A stretch of DNA of 5,564 bases, taken from contig OMSV01000085.1 in assembly GCA_900290385.1 (NCBI GenBank), forward strand, positions 1 to 5,564, given 5' to 3'. Under the pieces are notes generated by a model. It did not search any database, was not told the origin of the DNA, and saw only the letters and a list, made by a program, of their open reading frames with translations. Both the position numbers and the translations under genes were made by a program. This DNA is from Syntrophobacter sp. SbD2 (GTDB taxonomy: Bacteria; Desulfobacterota; Syntrophobacteria; Syntrophobacterales; Syntrophobacteraceae). Positions 5,425 through 5,564 of the stretch are shown here, piece after piece; the first letter of the stretch is position 1, and the number at the start of each line of letters is the position of its first letter.

Positions 5425-5564
5425 ATGCGACGGGCTTTTCGAATATCAGCGCTTGTGTTAGCCGGTCTGGCCGTGATAGGCGCCGCCGGCGCCTGGTGGC
5501 TGTGGCACAACCGCCACCGGACGCCGATGTTCCACACGGTAGCAGTGAAGCGGGGCGATCTGGT
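5425..5564 (+). CDS. HlyD/MacA-type periplasmic adaptor of an efflux system, N-terminal fragment
   Basis: ATG 5425 follows GGAGAA by 4 nt and the frame is open to the window edge, giving 46 codons. The N-terminus is Met-Arg-Arg-Ala-Phe-Arg, then one hydrophobic segment (about 8-27, Ala/Gly/Val/Leu-rich ending in Trp-Trp-Leu-Trp), then a basic His/Arg stretch. After it comes Phe-His-Thr-Val-Ala-Val-Lys-Arg-Gly-Asp-Leu-Val (36-47), which resembles the first strand of HlyD/MacA/RND membrane fusion proteins (the pattern Val-x-x-Gly-Asp-Leu). These anchor in the inner membrane and bridge an ABC or RND pump to an outer-membrane channel. With so little of the protein visible, the pump type and substrate cannot be determined, although MacA-like ABC systems often begin this way. 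The gene probably heads its own transcription unit with a long leader. Confidence 0.7.
   Translation, partial: MRRAFRISALVLAGLAVIGAAGAWWLWHNRHRTPMFHTVAVKRGDL

Overview
The window looks like part of the chromosome of an anaerobic bacterium, most plausibly a deltaproteobacterial sulfate reducer or syntroph. This rests on three things: a fused AhbA/AhbB-type siroheme decarboxylase (alternative heme pathway), an 18-cysteine iron-sulfur protein, and a moderately GC-rich, Gram-negative style sequence with a periplasmic adaptor gene. The lineage is inferred from gene content, because no rRNA or other phylogenetic marker is present.

Layout. The minus strand (1-2255) carries a likely three-gene operon read leftward: an uncharacterised 385-residue protein with a kinase-like layout (1098-2255), a soluble alpha/beta hydrolase (276-1070) and a small membrane protein cut by the window edge (1-260). 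Gaps are 27 and 15 bp. A compact divergent region (about 2256-2410) separates this operon from a rightward set and holds a good sigma70-type promoter, a 14-bp perfect palindrome at its -35 end and a weaker opposing promoter. The plus strand then carries the fused siroheme decarboxylase (2430-3443), a 112-residue uncharacterised protein (3508-3846) and a winged-helix/multi-[4Fe-4S] protein (4041-5132). A 292-bp gap with a promoter-like sequence and several inverted repeats leads to the start of an HlyD/MacA-type efflux adaptor (5425 to the edge).

How the genes may work together. The decarboxylase would convert siroheme to 12,18-didecarboxysiroheme, the first step from siroheme to heme in the Ahb pathway. 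The iron-sulfur protein could carry or sense electrons for nearby redox chemistry, but only gene order supports that. The hydrolase operon and the efflux adaptor have no clear biochemical link to heme synthesis.

Most noteworthy points. (1) A perfect 13-bp tandem duplication lies between a Shine-Dalgarno sequence and the family-consistent TTG start of the decarboxylase; removing one copy restores ideal spacing. (2) The leader of the efflux adaptor has several hairpins and an 8-nt perfect complement of the gene's own ribosome binding site inside a hairpin loop. (3) The 385-residue protein resembles a protein kinase or aminoglycoside phosphotransferase but appears to lack the usual catalytic residues. 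No tRNA, rRNA, CRISPR array, insertion sequence or transposase was seen.
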